A DNA stretch of 64,000 nucleotides from the NCBI GenBank assembly GCA_905183005.1, contig CAJJDO010000020.1, positions 638,432-702,431 on the forward strand, given 5' to 3'. Numbering within the stretch: position 1 is the stretch's first letter; each line of letters begins with the position of its first letter. This document shows, piece after piece, positions 11,512 through 23,473 of this stretch. A program made the translations under genes and the position numbers. This DNA comes from Paramecium pentaurelia. Taxonomy: Eukaryota > Ciliophora > Oligohymenophorea > Peniculida > Parameciidae. The notes under the pieces are model-generated. The model searched no databases. It saw only the letters and a program-made list of their open reading frames with translations, and was not told where the DNA came from.

Positions 11512-12986
11512 ATGAGTAGATATCCATAAGTGTTTTTAGATTTTCAAATAGGTACATAAGCAGCAGGTAGAGTTATCTTTGAATTATTTAATGATGTAAC
11601 ACCTAAAACAGCAGAAAACTTTAGAGGTCTTTGTACTGGTGAATATGGTAATGTAGGAATGGCAAGAAAAACAAAAAAATTACATTATTTGAATACAAAT
11701 GTATTTAGGATAGCAGATAATATGTTGATTCAAGGTGGAGATATTATAAATAATGATGGAACTGGAGTATAATATAATTTAAATAATATTAGGGTGCTTC
11801 AATATATGGTTAAACTTTTGTAGATGAGAATTTTTCAAGAAGACATGCATGTGCTGGTTTGTTATCAATGGCAAACAGAGGAAGAAATACAAATAATTCT
11901 TAATTTTTTATTACTTTAAAACCATGTCCACATTTAGATGGAAAACATGTAGTATTTGGATAGGTTATTGATGGAATTGAAGTAATTAAAAGAGTAGGTC
12001 AAGTGCCAGTAGATATGTAAGATAGACCAAGGATACCAGTTATTATTATTAATTGTGGTGAAGTATCAGAATCTAAAAATTGGTTAATTTGTGATCCTTT
12101 TAAAAAAGAGATTATGGATGAAATTCATAGAGATAGATTAAAAGCATTATATGGATAAGATTATTTAGATGAATTAGATAAAGAAGAGGAATAAAAACTC
12201 TAGGCATTGAATCCTGAAAAATTTAAGTAATAAAGTTAAGAAAATTAAGAAGATAAGAAAGGATAATTATTAGTTGAAGGATTGTTAAAGAAATCTACAG
12301 AAGAATAAGAGTAAGAAGATGATTCATAAGAAGGTTTAGAATAATTTGAAGGCAAAAACTTTATGACATAAAAACATAAAGAAAGATATTTGGGATTAAA
12401 AAAGAAAATCTAATAATCTAAAGTATTAAATGATAAAGCAGTTTTAAATGAAGAAAGATAAAATACTGATGCTTAATATGATAAATATGTAAGGAAAAGA
12501 AGATATCTTTTGAAAAAGGAGGCAGAAAAAAAAGAATTAGAATTCAAATAAATAGATGAAGATAAAGATTATTTAAATAGATTAACAATTAAACATGATG
12601 AAGAATAAGAAAGAAAAAAAGAATATTTTGGATGGGATGTATTTAATGAAGATGCTGTTTATAATGCTTATAAGAAAAGATGTACTACTTTAGCAAAAGA
12701 TGAAGGAAAATATAAATAATAAATGGGTATTTTATATATAGATTAATTTTTAGAGTCAAATTAAGAGTTTGTGCCTACAAATGAAGCATTAGAGAGACTG
12801 AGTTCTGATATTACTAAATAATAAGAGAGAAGAAAAGAGTTTTCAAGAAGAAGAAGATTCAATGAAGATTAACCTGTGACTTATATTAATGAAAGAAATA
12901 GGATCTTCAATAAAAAATTAGAGAGATTTTTTGGAGATTATGCTGCAGATATTAAAGCTAATTTAGAAAGAGGAACTGCATCTTGA
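11512..12986 (+). CDS. cyclophilin-SYF2 fusion protein
   Basis: Residues about 1-180 form a cyclophilin peptidyl-prolyl isomerase domain: VFLDFQIGTQAAGRVIFELF, NFRGLCTGE, FRIADNMLIQGGD, SMANRGRNTNNSQFF and LDGKHVVFGQV. Catalytic Arg (FRI) and the Gln and Phe of SQFF are present. The position equivalent to human CypA Trp121 is not Trp, which predicts poor cyclosporin binding. The C-terminal part (about 320-482) is SYF2, a spliceosome-associated protein: FGWDVFNEDAVYNAYKKR, then SRRRRFNEDQPVTYINERN and FNKKLERFFGDYAADIK, ending NLERGTAS. A charged linker joins them. One 26-nt intron (11767-11792); 482 residues in one uninterrupted frame. Spliceosomal function is inferred from SYF2. The 3' half recurs downstream (see repeats). 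Confidence 0.92.
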
Positions 12987-13041
12987 TAAAATTATATATT
13001 TTATTATACCATTAAGGGTCAATAATTAAAAAAATTAAATA

Positions 13042-13511
13042 ATGCAATCAACATCCTAAAGAAATCTCTTGTTGACTAGTCCTATTAAATATTAAACATC
13101 TATGAAATTCAATCAAACACCAAATGAAACAGGAAAACAAAAATAATATTTCATAAAGGATAAGGAAACTATGTTTGAGGAAATTCAATCTCTCAAATAA
13201 AGCAAGAACCAATTGTTTATTAACATTAAGAAGCTACAAGCTTAAGTGTAATATTATAAGAAAGAGGCTATATACAAGGATGAGAGCAGTCCTCTTAAAA
13301 GTTCATCCAGATTCAAATAATTATACTAGGAGAGAATTGCTAATCTAAAGGTTTATATAAATAAAATTGTAAGGAAGAAAATTCTAAATTGCATTAACAA
13401 TTAGAAGAAATAAAAGCATTTGTGAACTCTCTAAAAAATCCATTAATATAAACTAATTTAGATATATTTTGTTTGTAGTTATAAAATGATAATCAATAAT
13501 TGACATAGTTA
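13042..13511 (+). CDS. coiled-coil protein, copy A, cut off by assembly break
   Basis: Starts MQSTSQRNLLLTSPIKYQ and runs through KSSSRFKQLYQERIANLK, then a 23-nt AAG-type intron, then HQQLEEIKAFVNSLKNP, until the isolated N at 13512 where the reading stops in mid-gene. It is the paralogue or allele of the complete gene at 15460-17209, with several substitutions per line of sequence, and the intron is at the same place in both copies. Only about 150 residues are present; whether the real gene is complete in the genome cannot be told. Function unknown. Confidence 0.6.
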
Positions 13512-13512
13512 N

Positions 13513-14212
13513 TTAAGTAATAAAGTTAAGAAAATTAAGAAGATAAGAAAGGATAATTATTAGTTGAAGGATTGTTAAAGAAATCTACAGAAGAATAAGA
13601 GTAAGAAGATGATTCATAAGAAGGTTTAGAATAATTTGAAGGCAAAAACTTTATGACATAAAAACATAAAGAAAGATATTTGGGATTAAAAAAGAAAATC
13701 TAATAATCTAAAGTATTAAATGATAAAGCAGTTTTAAATGAAGAAAGATAAAATACTGATGCTTAATATGATAAATATGTAAGGAAAAGAAGATATCTTT
13801 TGAAAAAGGAGGCAGAAAAAAAAGAATTAGAATTCAAATAAATAGATGAAGATAAAGATTATTTAAATAGATTAACAATTAAACATGATGAAGAATAAGA
13901 AAGAAAAAAAGAATATTTTGGATGGGATGTATTTAATGAAGATGCTGTTTATAATGCTTATAAGAAAAGATGTACTACTTTAGCAAAAGATGAAGGAAAA
14001 TATAAATAATAAATGGGTATTTTATATATAGATTAATTTTTAGAGTCAAATTAAGAGTTTGTGCCTACAAATGAAGCATTAGAGAGACTGAGTTCTGATA
14101 TTACTAAATAGTAAGAGAGAAGAAAAGAGTTTTCAAGAAGAAGAAGATTCAATGAAGATTAACCTGTGACTTATATTAATGAAAGAAATAGGATCTTCAA
14201 TAAAAAATTAGA
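13513..14212 (+). repeat. near-identical second copy of the SYF2-coding segment
   Basis: This stretch repeats 12231-12930 almost base for base; the one difference noticed is a G for A near 14110. It begins directly after a single N and ends directly at a run of Ns, so it has neither the start nor the stop of the gene. It is most simply an unmerged contig end or an alternative haplotype rather than a separate gene. Confidence 0.85.
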
Positions 14213-14594
14213 NNNNNNNNNNNNNNNNNNNNNNNNNNNNNNNNNNNNNNNNNNNNNNNNNNNNNNNNNNNNNNNNNNNNNNNNNNNNNNNNNNNNNNNN
14301 NNNNNNNNNNNNNNNNNNNNNNNNNNNNNNNNNNNNNNNNNNNNNNNNNNNNNNNNNNNNNNNNNNNNNNNNNNNNNNNNNNNNNNNNNNNNNNNNNNNN
14401 NNNNNNNNNNNNNNNNNNNNNNNNNNNNNNNNNNNNNNNNNNNNNNNNNNNNNNNNNNNNNNNNNNNNNNNNNNNNNNNNNNNNNNNNNNNNNNNNNNNN
14501 NNNNNNNNNNNNNNNNNNNNNNNNNNNNNNNNNNNNNNNNNNNNNNNNNNNNNNNNNNNNNNNNNNNNNNNNNNNNNNNNNNNNNNNNNNNNNN
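14213..14594. other. assembly gap (382 N)
   Basis: Run of Ns. The sequence on both sides is the SYF2-coding segment, but the left flank stops at the point matching 12930 and the right flank resumes at the point matching 12178. The flanks therefore overlap in content and the gap size is probably not meaningful. Confidence 0.99.
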
Positions 14595-15412
14595 GATAAA
14601 GAAGAGGAATAAAAACTCTAGGCATTGAATCCTGAAAAATTTAAGTAATAAAGTTAAGAAAATTAAGAAGATAAGAAAGGATAATTATTAGTTGAAGGAT
14701 TGTTAAAGAAATCTACAGAAGAATAAGAGTAAGAAGATGATTCATAAGAAGGTTTAGAATAATTTGAAGGCAAAAACTTTATGACATAAAAACATAAAGA
14801 AAGATATTTGGGATTAAAAAAGAAAATCTAATAATCTAAAGTATTAAATGATAAAGCAGTTTTAAATGAAGAAAGATAAAATACTGATGCTTAATATGAT
14901 AAATATGTAAGGAAAAGAAGATATCTTTTGAAAAAGGAGGCAGAAAAAAAAGAATTAGAATTCAAATAAATAGATGAAGATAAAGATTATTTAAATAGAT
15001 TAACAATTAAACATGATGAAGAATAAGAAAGAAAAAAAGAATATTTTGGATGGGATGTATTTAATGAAGATGCTGTTTATAATGCTTATAAGAAAAGATG
15101 TACTACTTTAGCAAAAGATGAAGGAAAATATAAATAATAAATGGGTATTTTATATATAGATTAATTTTTAGAGTCAAATTAAGAGTTTGTGCCTACAAAT
15201 GAAGCATTAGAGAGACTGAGTTCTGATATTACTAAATAATAAGAGAGAAGAAAAGAGTTTTCAAGAAGAAGAAGATTCAATGAAGATTAACCTGTGACTT
15301 ATATTAATGAAAGAAATAGGATCTTCAATAAAAAATTAGAGAGATTTTTTGGAGATTATGCTGCAGATATTAAAGCTAATTTAGAAAGAGGAACTGCATC
15401 TTGATAAAATTA
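14595..15412 (+). repeat. third copy of the SYF2-coding 3' end
   Basis: Matches 12178-12995 with no difference noticed, including the stop codon (15401-15403) and a short 3' flank. The match ends about 50 bp after the stop, and from there the two loci diverge clearly. The coding part is the C-terminal 270 residues or so of the cyclophilin-SYF2 protein, without the cyclophilin domain and without a start codon of its own. Confidence 0.88.
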
Positions 15413-15459
15413 TATATTTTATTATACCATTAAGGGTCAAAAATTAAATAAATATCATA

Positions 15460-17209
15460 ATGCAATCAACATCCTAAAGAAATCTCTTATTGACTAGTCC
15501 TACTAAGTATTAAAATTCTATGAAATTCAATCAAACTCCAGATGACACAGGAAAACAAAAATAATACTTTATAAAGGATAAGGAAGCCATGTTTGAAGAA
15601 ATTCAATCTCTTAAATAAAGCAAAAATTAATTGTTCATCAACATTAAAAAGCTTTAAGCTTAAGTGCAATATTACAAGAAAGAGGCTGTGTACAAAGAAG
15701 AGAGCAGTCCCCTTAAAAGTTCATCCAGATTCAAATAATTATACTAAGAAAGAATCGCTATTCTAGAGGTTTTTATAAATAAAATTCTAAGGAAGAAAAT
15801 TGTAAATTGCATCAACAATTAGAAGAAATATAAGCGTTTGTGAACTCACTCAAAAATCCATTAAGTTAAACTAATTTAGAACTCTTAAGTTTACAATTAT
15901 AAAACGATAACCAATAACTGACTTAATTATTAGAGGACAAAGAATATGAAAATTAAGAACTTAAAGTATTAGTAATAATTATATTTAGAAAACAAACAAC
16001 AAATTAACAATTAAATGTAATGCTTTACAAATTCAACAAAATAAACTAAAAGCACTTAATAATTAATTATTATTAGAGATTAGTGAATTGAAGAAAAAGT
16101 AGCATCTTTATGAAAGTAGAATTTCTTAAAAAGATATTCCAAGAGTAGATGAGAAATTATAAATTGAATTAGAGCAAACGAAATTAGAAATTAGAAAGTT
16201 CTAACAATAATTAAAACAATAAGAACAATCTTTTACTAATTAATTATAATTAGAATAAGATAAGATAGAAAAATTAGAAAAAAGAAATAAAGAACTTTAA
16301 AAAACTGTTTCACTTCTTGAAAATAAATATGAATAAGAGAAAGTTAATTATCAACAATTATAATAATCATAAAAGTTTATTAGAAGAACTGTAATACTTA
16401 AAACAATTTAACCAGAAGAACCAGAAAAATATATTGAATAAGAAACCAAAATTAGAAAAATAGGTTAAATTGAAAAAAGTGAAATTTTACCTATTGCTAA
16501 GAAAATTAAATTAAATTTAATAGCTTAATAAATATCATTAAAATAAGTTGAATAATATCTTCTTACAAATGAGACTCTTACTTTATTATAATTAGAAGAG
16601 AATTTGAGTGGCCATATATTTGGTTTAATTGAAGATGATGAAATTTCATAATTAGCTACTTATTTAGCAGATCTTGAAAACAATGAAATTGAAACTACAG
16701 CTTTAAGAGTTAAAAGTATTTTTAAGAATTTAATGGAAAATTATACTATCTTGACTAATAATGAATTATAAGCTATTAATCAAAGTATTTCAAATAAAAG
16801 AACTTAGATTAATGAATATTTAACAAAGAAATATCCTCAAATATTTACAAATGGATATATAAGTATTGATGTAAGATTATTTATAAATATATTTATTTAG
16901 TAATATTTGGATACATTATAGAATCTAGACATTCAATTAAACAAAAATGAAATTGATCATTTAATTGCTTTAATTACTAAGTACAATAGATCACCTAGAG
17001 TTTTATTGTAATAAATTTATGCTCCATTTTACATTTGTAATGAACCAATTTCTGATGATGATGAATCGACCTTTAATTAACCTGTTGCATAATTGCATAA
17101 TCCTATGTAATTATCAGAAGATGAAGAATAATTGAGTGCTTTAGACATAAAGATGTGCAATTCATAGGAATTAAGAAAGAAGAGTCATACTGAACTCCCT
17201 TAATTTTGA
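15460..17209 (+). CDS. coiled-coil protein, copy B (complete)
   Basis: 557 residues. The N-terminal 60 residues are polar. A long coiled coil (about 60-330) follows with many Glu/Lys/Gln heptads, then a globular, acidic C-terminal region (LQLEENLSGHIFGLIEDDEI, later KKYPQIFTNGYISIDQYLDT) and a tail ending in KKSHTELPQF. Introns at 15769-15791 (23 nt, AAG), 15966-15988 (23 nt) and 16871-16900 (30 nt) keep the frame. The C-terminal region has alternating helices that recall EF-hand pairs, but no canonical calcium loop is seen. Function unknown; coiled-coil proteins of this kind in ciliates are often basal-body or axonemal, which is inference only. Confidence 0.75.
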
Positions 17210-17226
17210 TTCTTTATATATATATA

Positions 17227-19089
17227 ATGGAAAATCGTTTAGAAAAAAATGTCAACAAATTGATTGAACGATACAAAAAAACCAGTCAGTAAATCGACTA
17301 GATGATTCAACCAGAGTAAATCATATCTCAACCAATTACTCTGTATCAAACTAGATCTCGATAAAGCAGAACTAATTTCAATGATGAGTAAAATTCTAAT
17401 CTTTACATAATAGGGACAGTTCATCAAGGGAAAAAAAGAATCATTCCATTGAATAGATTAGTAGATTAAGAGAAACCTTAAATGCTAAAGAATTACAAGA
17501 AAAAGAAAAATAAGAAAGATTAAGAATTTTGAATAAAGAATTAAAAGTAATGATCTTTTATATAATTTAGATGACTCTTAAAGATTATATGTAAGCAAAT
17601 AAAGACTTAGAAGTTAAAGTGAGTCAAAGAGAAAAGCATATAAAATAATTAGAATTTGAATTAAAATCTATTTAAGATTCTTTTGCTAAAGTAGAAAATA
17701 ATGTTAGAGAGAATAGATAAAAGTGTGAAGGTTAAGAAAAATTAATTGAGGAATTATAATAATAATGTCATGTCTCACATCAAAAATTGAAAGTGAAAAA
17801 AGATAAAATATAATTGCTTAAAGAATAGCTAAAATAATAAGAAAACTAATTTGATGAGCAAGGATAAAATTTTGGTAAAGAATTAGAACGAGTTTAAAAA
17901 CTTTGTGAAGATTTTTCATCTGAAATGTATTAATTAATTTAATAGTCGTTAGTAAAAATTAAGAAGCTTAAAATAGGGAATTAGAAGAGGAAAAAGTATA
18001 ATATTTAGATGAAATATAATAAAAAGAAGCTTAAATTAGATATTTTGATTAATTATTATAGGATTTTTAATTTAGAGATGAGGATAACTTAAAATAAATA
18101 GACTTTTTAAATTAAGAGTTACAATATCAAAAAGCATAAACATAGTAATATATAATAAAATTTGAAGAATGTTAAGCAAAATTACAAAAAGTAACTGAAA
18201 ATACACAAACTACACTTTTAAATAATGAGTAAGAATCAAAAAAATAACAAGACTAATTTTAAGATATAATATTTAAAAAAAAGAAAAAAGCTAATGTTTA
18301 AAAACTTAAGATTGAGTAACTCTAATAAACAGTATCTGATTTATAAAGGAAAATAGATAATGATGATAAAAATAGATAAATTTAAGAATATGATATTAAA
18401 AAATTGTAATAAATTAATAATGAACTAAAACAGATAAATGATTAGCAAACATAAAAATTATATAATAATGAAGAAAAAATTTAAAAATTACTTTTAGAAT
18501 TATCAGAATAAAAACAAATCAGTTCAAATTTATTAAGCCAAATTAAATAAATGGAATAAAAATCTAATTAAGATGAAATAATTATTGAATAGGTAATATA
18601 TTTTTATTATAATTAGCTTAAAGATAATAATCAAAACTTATCTGATTCACTTATTTAAGTGTAAAATTACAATAGAAATCTTGAATAAGAACATTTAGAT
18701 CATAAATTATAACATGAAAAATAAATGGATGAAATAGAGAAAAAAATTGATAATTTAGTTGAATCAGCTCAAAATGCTAAAGAAGAACTAAAAGAATCAA
18801 AATAAAGAGAGAATGATATTAAATAGAAATTTAAATTATAAGAATTAGAGACTGATAAATATTAACAAAAATGTTAGAAATATAAATTATAATTAGAAAG
18901 TCTAAGATAAACAATTAAGAATGTAAATAAATTTAATATATTTAGTTGGAAGATAAGTTTAAATAATATGATTGCTAAGCATAATAAATTTAAATTTAAT
19001 CTCAAAAATAGGAAGAATTGTAGAATTAATAAAAATTAAAAGTTTTAGAAGATATTTAATCATTAATCAAATTACATAGAAAAATATGA
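17227..19089 (+). CDS. unknown long coiled-coil protein
   Basis: 578 residues, almost entirely predicted coiled coil with high Gln/Glu/Lys content after a polar N-terminus (MENRLEKNVNKLIERYKKTS). Five introns: 17388-17413, 17547-17570, 17948-17976, 18593-18616 and 18923-18945 (23-29 nt, all TAG); the third was placed to restore frame and is the least certain. It starts only 17 bp after the stop of the preceding coiled-coil gene on the same strand. No globular domain or motif is recognised; a structural role in the cytoskeleton is a guess. Confidence 0.7.
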
Positions 19090-19314
19090 TTATGAATATT
19101 AATATATATTAAATAAATGTTCATTAACTTATTATATTCAAATTAAACTGTATTTTCTATGTAAAAATTACATTTTGATATTCATTTTGATGCTTTGACT
19201 TATTTTAGATTATTAATGTGTCTTTAATGTACAATTAAATTTTTATACTAACATTACAGAATAAATCTTGGAATTTATTTTACGATTAAATAATATTAAA
19301 ATTACAAAAAGAAA

Positions 19315-20198
19315 ATGAACCCTTAAGATCATTAAAATTAATATGCACAAAACTAGAGATAAGTATAATTTTTCCCTCCTTACATAAATCCCTTACCTTG
19401 GCCTTGTTAATATAATCATGCTTATCCATACTATCCACATCAAATAATGTATTATCCTAGATAAATGACCCCTTTGGTTGTCCCTGATCTGTTGCAAATT
19501 CAAAAGCAGTAATAGCAAAAAGTGGTTATAACAATTTCGAGTGATGAAGAGAAAGTGTCTAAAAAACCTTAGGAACAAGCTCCGAAACCTGTTGTAGAAG
19601 CACCTCCACAACCCAAAAAGCAGCCTAAGATATTGGATTTAGATTAGCTGGAAAGTTAAGGAAGGGTATATGATTATGAATCTTCTGACTCCCCTCAACT
19701 TCCAAAAAGAGTCTCAAAAAGTATAAATTTTTAGAAGACAATGCGATAAATGCATTATGAATCATTCTAATCACCTAAGCAAAAGAAGAAGACAATAAAA
19801 AATCGTAAGGAACCTACTCGCATTCAACCAAAGTTAGCAAAACAAGTTCAAATAGGAAGATAGCGCCAACTAATTGAATTCCCTCAATCAAGTGTAAAAA
19901 CGCGTTTAATCAGGGTTTACACAAAAAATGAAGAGAAATGTACTTGATATAATTTATTTGAGACAGTTTAGAAATTACTTAATATTCTCTTATAGAATTT
20001 TCCAAATGCAAATGATGAGGACGTAGTAAGAATACTTAATTTTACAGGTAAATCGTATGAAAAAGCTATCAATTTTGTTTAAGAGAATGGATTTCTAGTA
20101 TAATATTTGATCGAAAGTAATAAGAATTTAAAAATATCATTTTAGCATATTAGAATAATGTCTTATCAAGTGAAGAAGAATCAACAAATAAAAAGTGA
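19315..20198 (+). CDS. unknown protein with disordered N-terminus and small C-terminal domain
   Basis: 284 residues. The first 200 are low-complexity and basic: Gln/Pro/Tyr-rich (QYNHAYPYYPHQIMYYP), an acidic patch VVITISSDEEK, and Ser-Pro sites (SSDSPQLPKR). The last 80 residues look folded: a helical segment LFETVQKLLNILLQNFPNAN, then DEDVVRILNFTGKSYEKAI, which recalls a UBA/CUE-like or Rap1 C-terminal type helical bundle, but not strongly enough to name. It ends in an acidic-basic tail SSEEESTNKK. One 29-nt intron at 20117-20145 is required to reach that tail in frame. The basic, phosphorylatable composition would suit a nuclear protein. Confidence 0.6.
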
Positions 20199-20527
20199 AT
20201 TTGAAGATATTAGATTAATATATATTTTAGTAGTTTTTTAAATCTAATTTTTAAAATTGATATGTTCTATAATTTATTATTTAAATTAATTTATTGCGTC
20301 ATTCATATTCATTTTTATATAATTAATTATTGTCTATATATTATTATAATCTCTAAAAACATTTTCTACACTATTTATCTTGTTTTTATATAACATAAAT
20401 AAGAAGTACCTAATTTTAATAAAAAATTAATTATCCATACCAAAATAGAACATTCTTTAATTAAAACAATAATTATTTTTTTTAAAAGATATGTTTTTTT
20501 AAACATAAATTACTGGTTTATTATATC

Positions 20528-21566
20528 ATGATAAAAAATTCTAATTATCAATCTCCCCATCCATAATCATCTAATCTTTTCACTTTTAACTAATTTGGAA
20601 GTAATTATGATCTTATTACATCATCATATTGAATTCTTTATTATAAAGATTTTGTATAGTTAAAGGTTGCTTTTGGAAAGATGCCATATAAGAGGAAGAT
20701 TGTTGATTTATTTCAATCCTCTAATATAATAAGAGATTCATGAATGACTGATTTTAGTTGGGATTTAATTTGAATTTCAATTATTATGAAAATTAAATAA
20801 CGAACTATAATAATTATTTAATTATCTAAAGAAATTCATATCAAACTAATTAAAATATTTTAGAATTATCATAAAACCTGCTTCAAATCAAAATTATTAA
20901 ATAAATAAATTACAAATTAATATACTTTAATCATTTTAATTTTTCAAAAAATATTAGTATAGATAGAGAGCATATTATTTATAATGAAATTTGGTAACAT
21001 AATATTCTTGATTACTTCTTTAGATCTAGTAAATGAAAAAAAGGTTTATTTTTGATATATATTAATATAGAATGGATAACAATCAGCGGGTATTTAATAT
21101 CTATATGAAGATATTTTTTAAGAATCTCCAATTAATGTATTATTTATAAACACTCGTTTTAAACTCTTTATTTAAATCTAAATTATATATATAAAATTGG
21201 CCCAAAATAAGGATTAGTTTATTCAAACACATTTGGAATTGACTATAAGTAAAATAATAAGCATTAAATTAATTAAATTTATTTTTTGCTATCTTTGACT
21301 GTCATACATAGTTTGAGATTTTCTACTTTGTAGTTTAAATATAGAGGGGTTCTATATGCTTTCCAAGAACTTGTACAACTTATTAAATTTTAGTAAAAAA
21401 GGGCTAAGATATTTTCAGAATAGCAATATTTGTCATTTGGTAATAATTGATTTATTATTTAGTTTATTTTCCAATTTATTTATTATTAAGAATGAATTAT
21501 TAAATATTTATATATTTATAATCATCATCAGTAATACTATAAGAGAAGGTACTATTAATTCAATGA
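20528..21566 (+). other. coding-like segments, gene structure not resolved
   Basis: Several protein-like stretches lie on the plus strand in different frames: CFWKDAIQEEDC, then DREHIIYNEIWQHNILDYFF, and a longer one around 21290-21460 (FKYRGVLYAFQELVQLIKFQ) joined by a plausible 23-nt intron to a frame ending at TGA near 21566. I could not connect them with short introns into one consistent protein. Either this is an intron-rich, diverged gene or a decaying one. No family is recognised. The 330 bp before it (20199-20527) hold nothing recognisable. Confidence 0.3.
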
Positions 21567-21622
21567 AAGTCAATTCAGATTTAAAATGTAATTTGTAAAA
21601 TCTAAGAATTTCTTTTGTTTAG

Positions 21623-22332
21623 TCAAGCTAGATGATCTTAATTTAAATCTTAGATATATCTAACCAATCGAGTGGCTGCTTAGTAAAATATTAAAGCAGT
21701 TTTAGGTTTAGCTGAATCAAAAATGCTTCTGCTAATATAAGATGCAAATCTATAATTATATTTCTTATTATTACTTTAAGGATATTACATATCTGTTTAA
21801 TTATATGGATAAAAATTTATTATGATTAAGGTTATTATATTACATATTTTAATCGATTGATTCACAATATGAAATTTCATAGTTATTTTATACCAAAAAT
21901 TCTTTTATGTAGAATTCTTTAGGTAATCAGTCTAATTATATGAAATTAAATTATTTTGTGAAGGGATTATTGTAATCATAATAGAATTTGATTGTTTTTT
22001 GATGATTTTTTGGAGAAGAGTAATTTTCATAATTATTTGTTATTTAATTACTATTATTTTATTAAGTGCAAAATCTCATTCTTTTTATAACCAGAACAAT
22101 TGGCTCTTTTCCTGTGTATGGGCATAAATGGATCGGAATCTTAGGGATTATTGAATTTAAATTCTCTTATTCTGTAACTTAAAGGTGTTTCTTTTGATCT
22201 GTTAGTAATGGAATTTTGAGATTGATTTCTTTCAAGTTATTTCAATTTTAATTTTGGTAATTTGAGAGTATCTTTTTTGAATTATATGGTATATCTAAAT
22301 TCATCATTTAACTAAGAAATGGATATGATCAT
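21623..22332 (-). CDS. possible unknown protein (weak model)
   Basis: A minus-strand frame begins MIISISQLNDEFRYTIQFKK, is basic and polar (SKETPLSYRIREFKFNNPQD), and a second open stretch ends in RSIFDSAKPKTALIFYQ and DLNQDHLA with TGA. Joining them needs a 41-nt intron around 22045-22090, longer than most here, so the model is weak even though it gives 222 residues in frame. Product unknown. It overlaps no other supported gene and lies 31 bp beyond the stop of the gene at 22363-23069. Confidence 0.35.
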
Positions 22333-22362
22333 TTTATATTATTTATTATAAAATAAAAAAAA

Positions 22363-23069
22363 TCATTTCTTTTTTGAAAGTATTTATTATTCCCAATTTA
22401 ATGGAATAGTTGGCAGCTATTTCTCTGTTTCAGGTAATCCAGTGATAGCCTTTTCTAATCTTCTTTCGAAATCCATAATTTCATCTAGGCCTAAATCTTC
22501 ACATTAACTATATTATATCCAATATCTCATTAAATCAGAATGAGTTTTAATTTATATAGTTTATTCTTAATAAACAAGATCGCAACAATATTCTATCTTG
22601 TTGTTTTTACTATTTTTGTGAGTTGTTATTTTACTTTGATTTGATTAAATTAACCAATTTCTCAATTCCCTCACTTTAATAATTATCTTTGATTGTCATT
22701 ATAGTATCATAAATTTTGGAATCATAAAGTATTCTAGTTATGAAGTTCTATTTATGATATTCACTCCAATTAAAGTTTAAAGAGAATTTCTTATAATTAT
22801 TAAACTCATTTCCAGCTGCACAAAATTATTGTAAATATTTATTCAATTATTCAACATAATAATGACATTATTCTTCAGTATCACATTTATATAATTACAT
22901 TTACAAATGAACTTTCTTAATCAAATTTAATTATTATTACTTGTAAATACAAATTCATAAACTTGTTCATATGATTTGAAATTGTTGATTAATTTGCTTA
23001 ATCTAAGACTTAGCTGTTTATTTAATAGACTTCCCCTTTGAAATATATATTATTGAAACTTTCTTCCAT
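22363..23069 (-). CDS. unknown 218-residue protein
   Basis: Frame starts MEESFNNIYFKGEVYQ and contains a cysteine-bearing helix (YKCDTEEQCHYYVEQLNKYL, then QQFCAAGNEF) and a second cysteine cluster IEYCCDLVYQEQ. It ends LPTIPLNWEQQILSKKK. Introns at 22610-22634 (25 nt, TAG) and 22916-22940 (25 nt, AAG). The spacing of cysteines in helices recalls small disulfide helix-hairpin proteins such as those of mitochondria, but the twin CX9C pattern is not met, so no family is assigned. Confidence 0.6.
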
Positions 23070-23473
23070 TAATAATATATAATGAAATCAAATAAAAACA
23101 TATTAGATCATCTTCCAATAAATTTCATTTGATTAATTAGAAATTTATTTATAATAAATGATTAGAATTAAATCAATCTAATTATATATTTATAAGAATA
23201 ACTAAGTATGCTATATTTTCCATATAATGAGAAGATTGAATTACAATCCAATAAGAATTAAAAAAATTAAAATATGACATTAAAATACAATATCTTTACA
23301 AAAATATAGAAAATAAATTTATATAAGATATTTCTTAATTCAAAAATGATATCCATAATAATAAATAAAATTCTTTTGAAAATTAAGTATTTGAAATTTT
23401 GTACTTATTTTTCATAAATAAATATATACTATAAAAAAATTTGATATTTGTCAAAATATTTTATTATTTATAC
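23070..23473. other. intergenic, nothing recognised
   Basis: 404 bp of AT-rich DNA between the start of one minus-strand gene and the stop of the next. No coding frame, repeat or RNA-like fold stood out. Confidence 0.5.

Noticed and set aside
14166..14625. Open frames running through the N-gap on both strands
   Set aside because: They consist almost wholly of unknown bases and carry no information.
19680..20198. Rap1/Myb-type telomere protein identity for the gene at 19315
   Set aside because: Only a vague helical similarity at the C-terminus; no Myb residues or telomere-protein motif.
21356..21598. 80-residue hydrophobic frame MLSKNLYNLLNFS...
   Set aside because: The neighbouring frame with a 23-nt intron has better protein composition, so this one is probably a shadow; the region is reported as unresolved.
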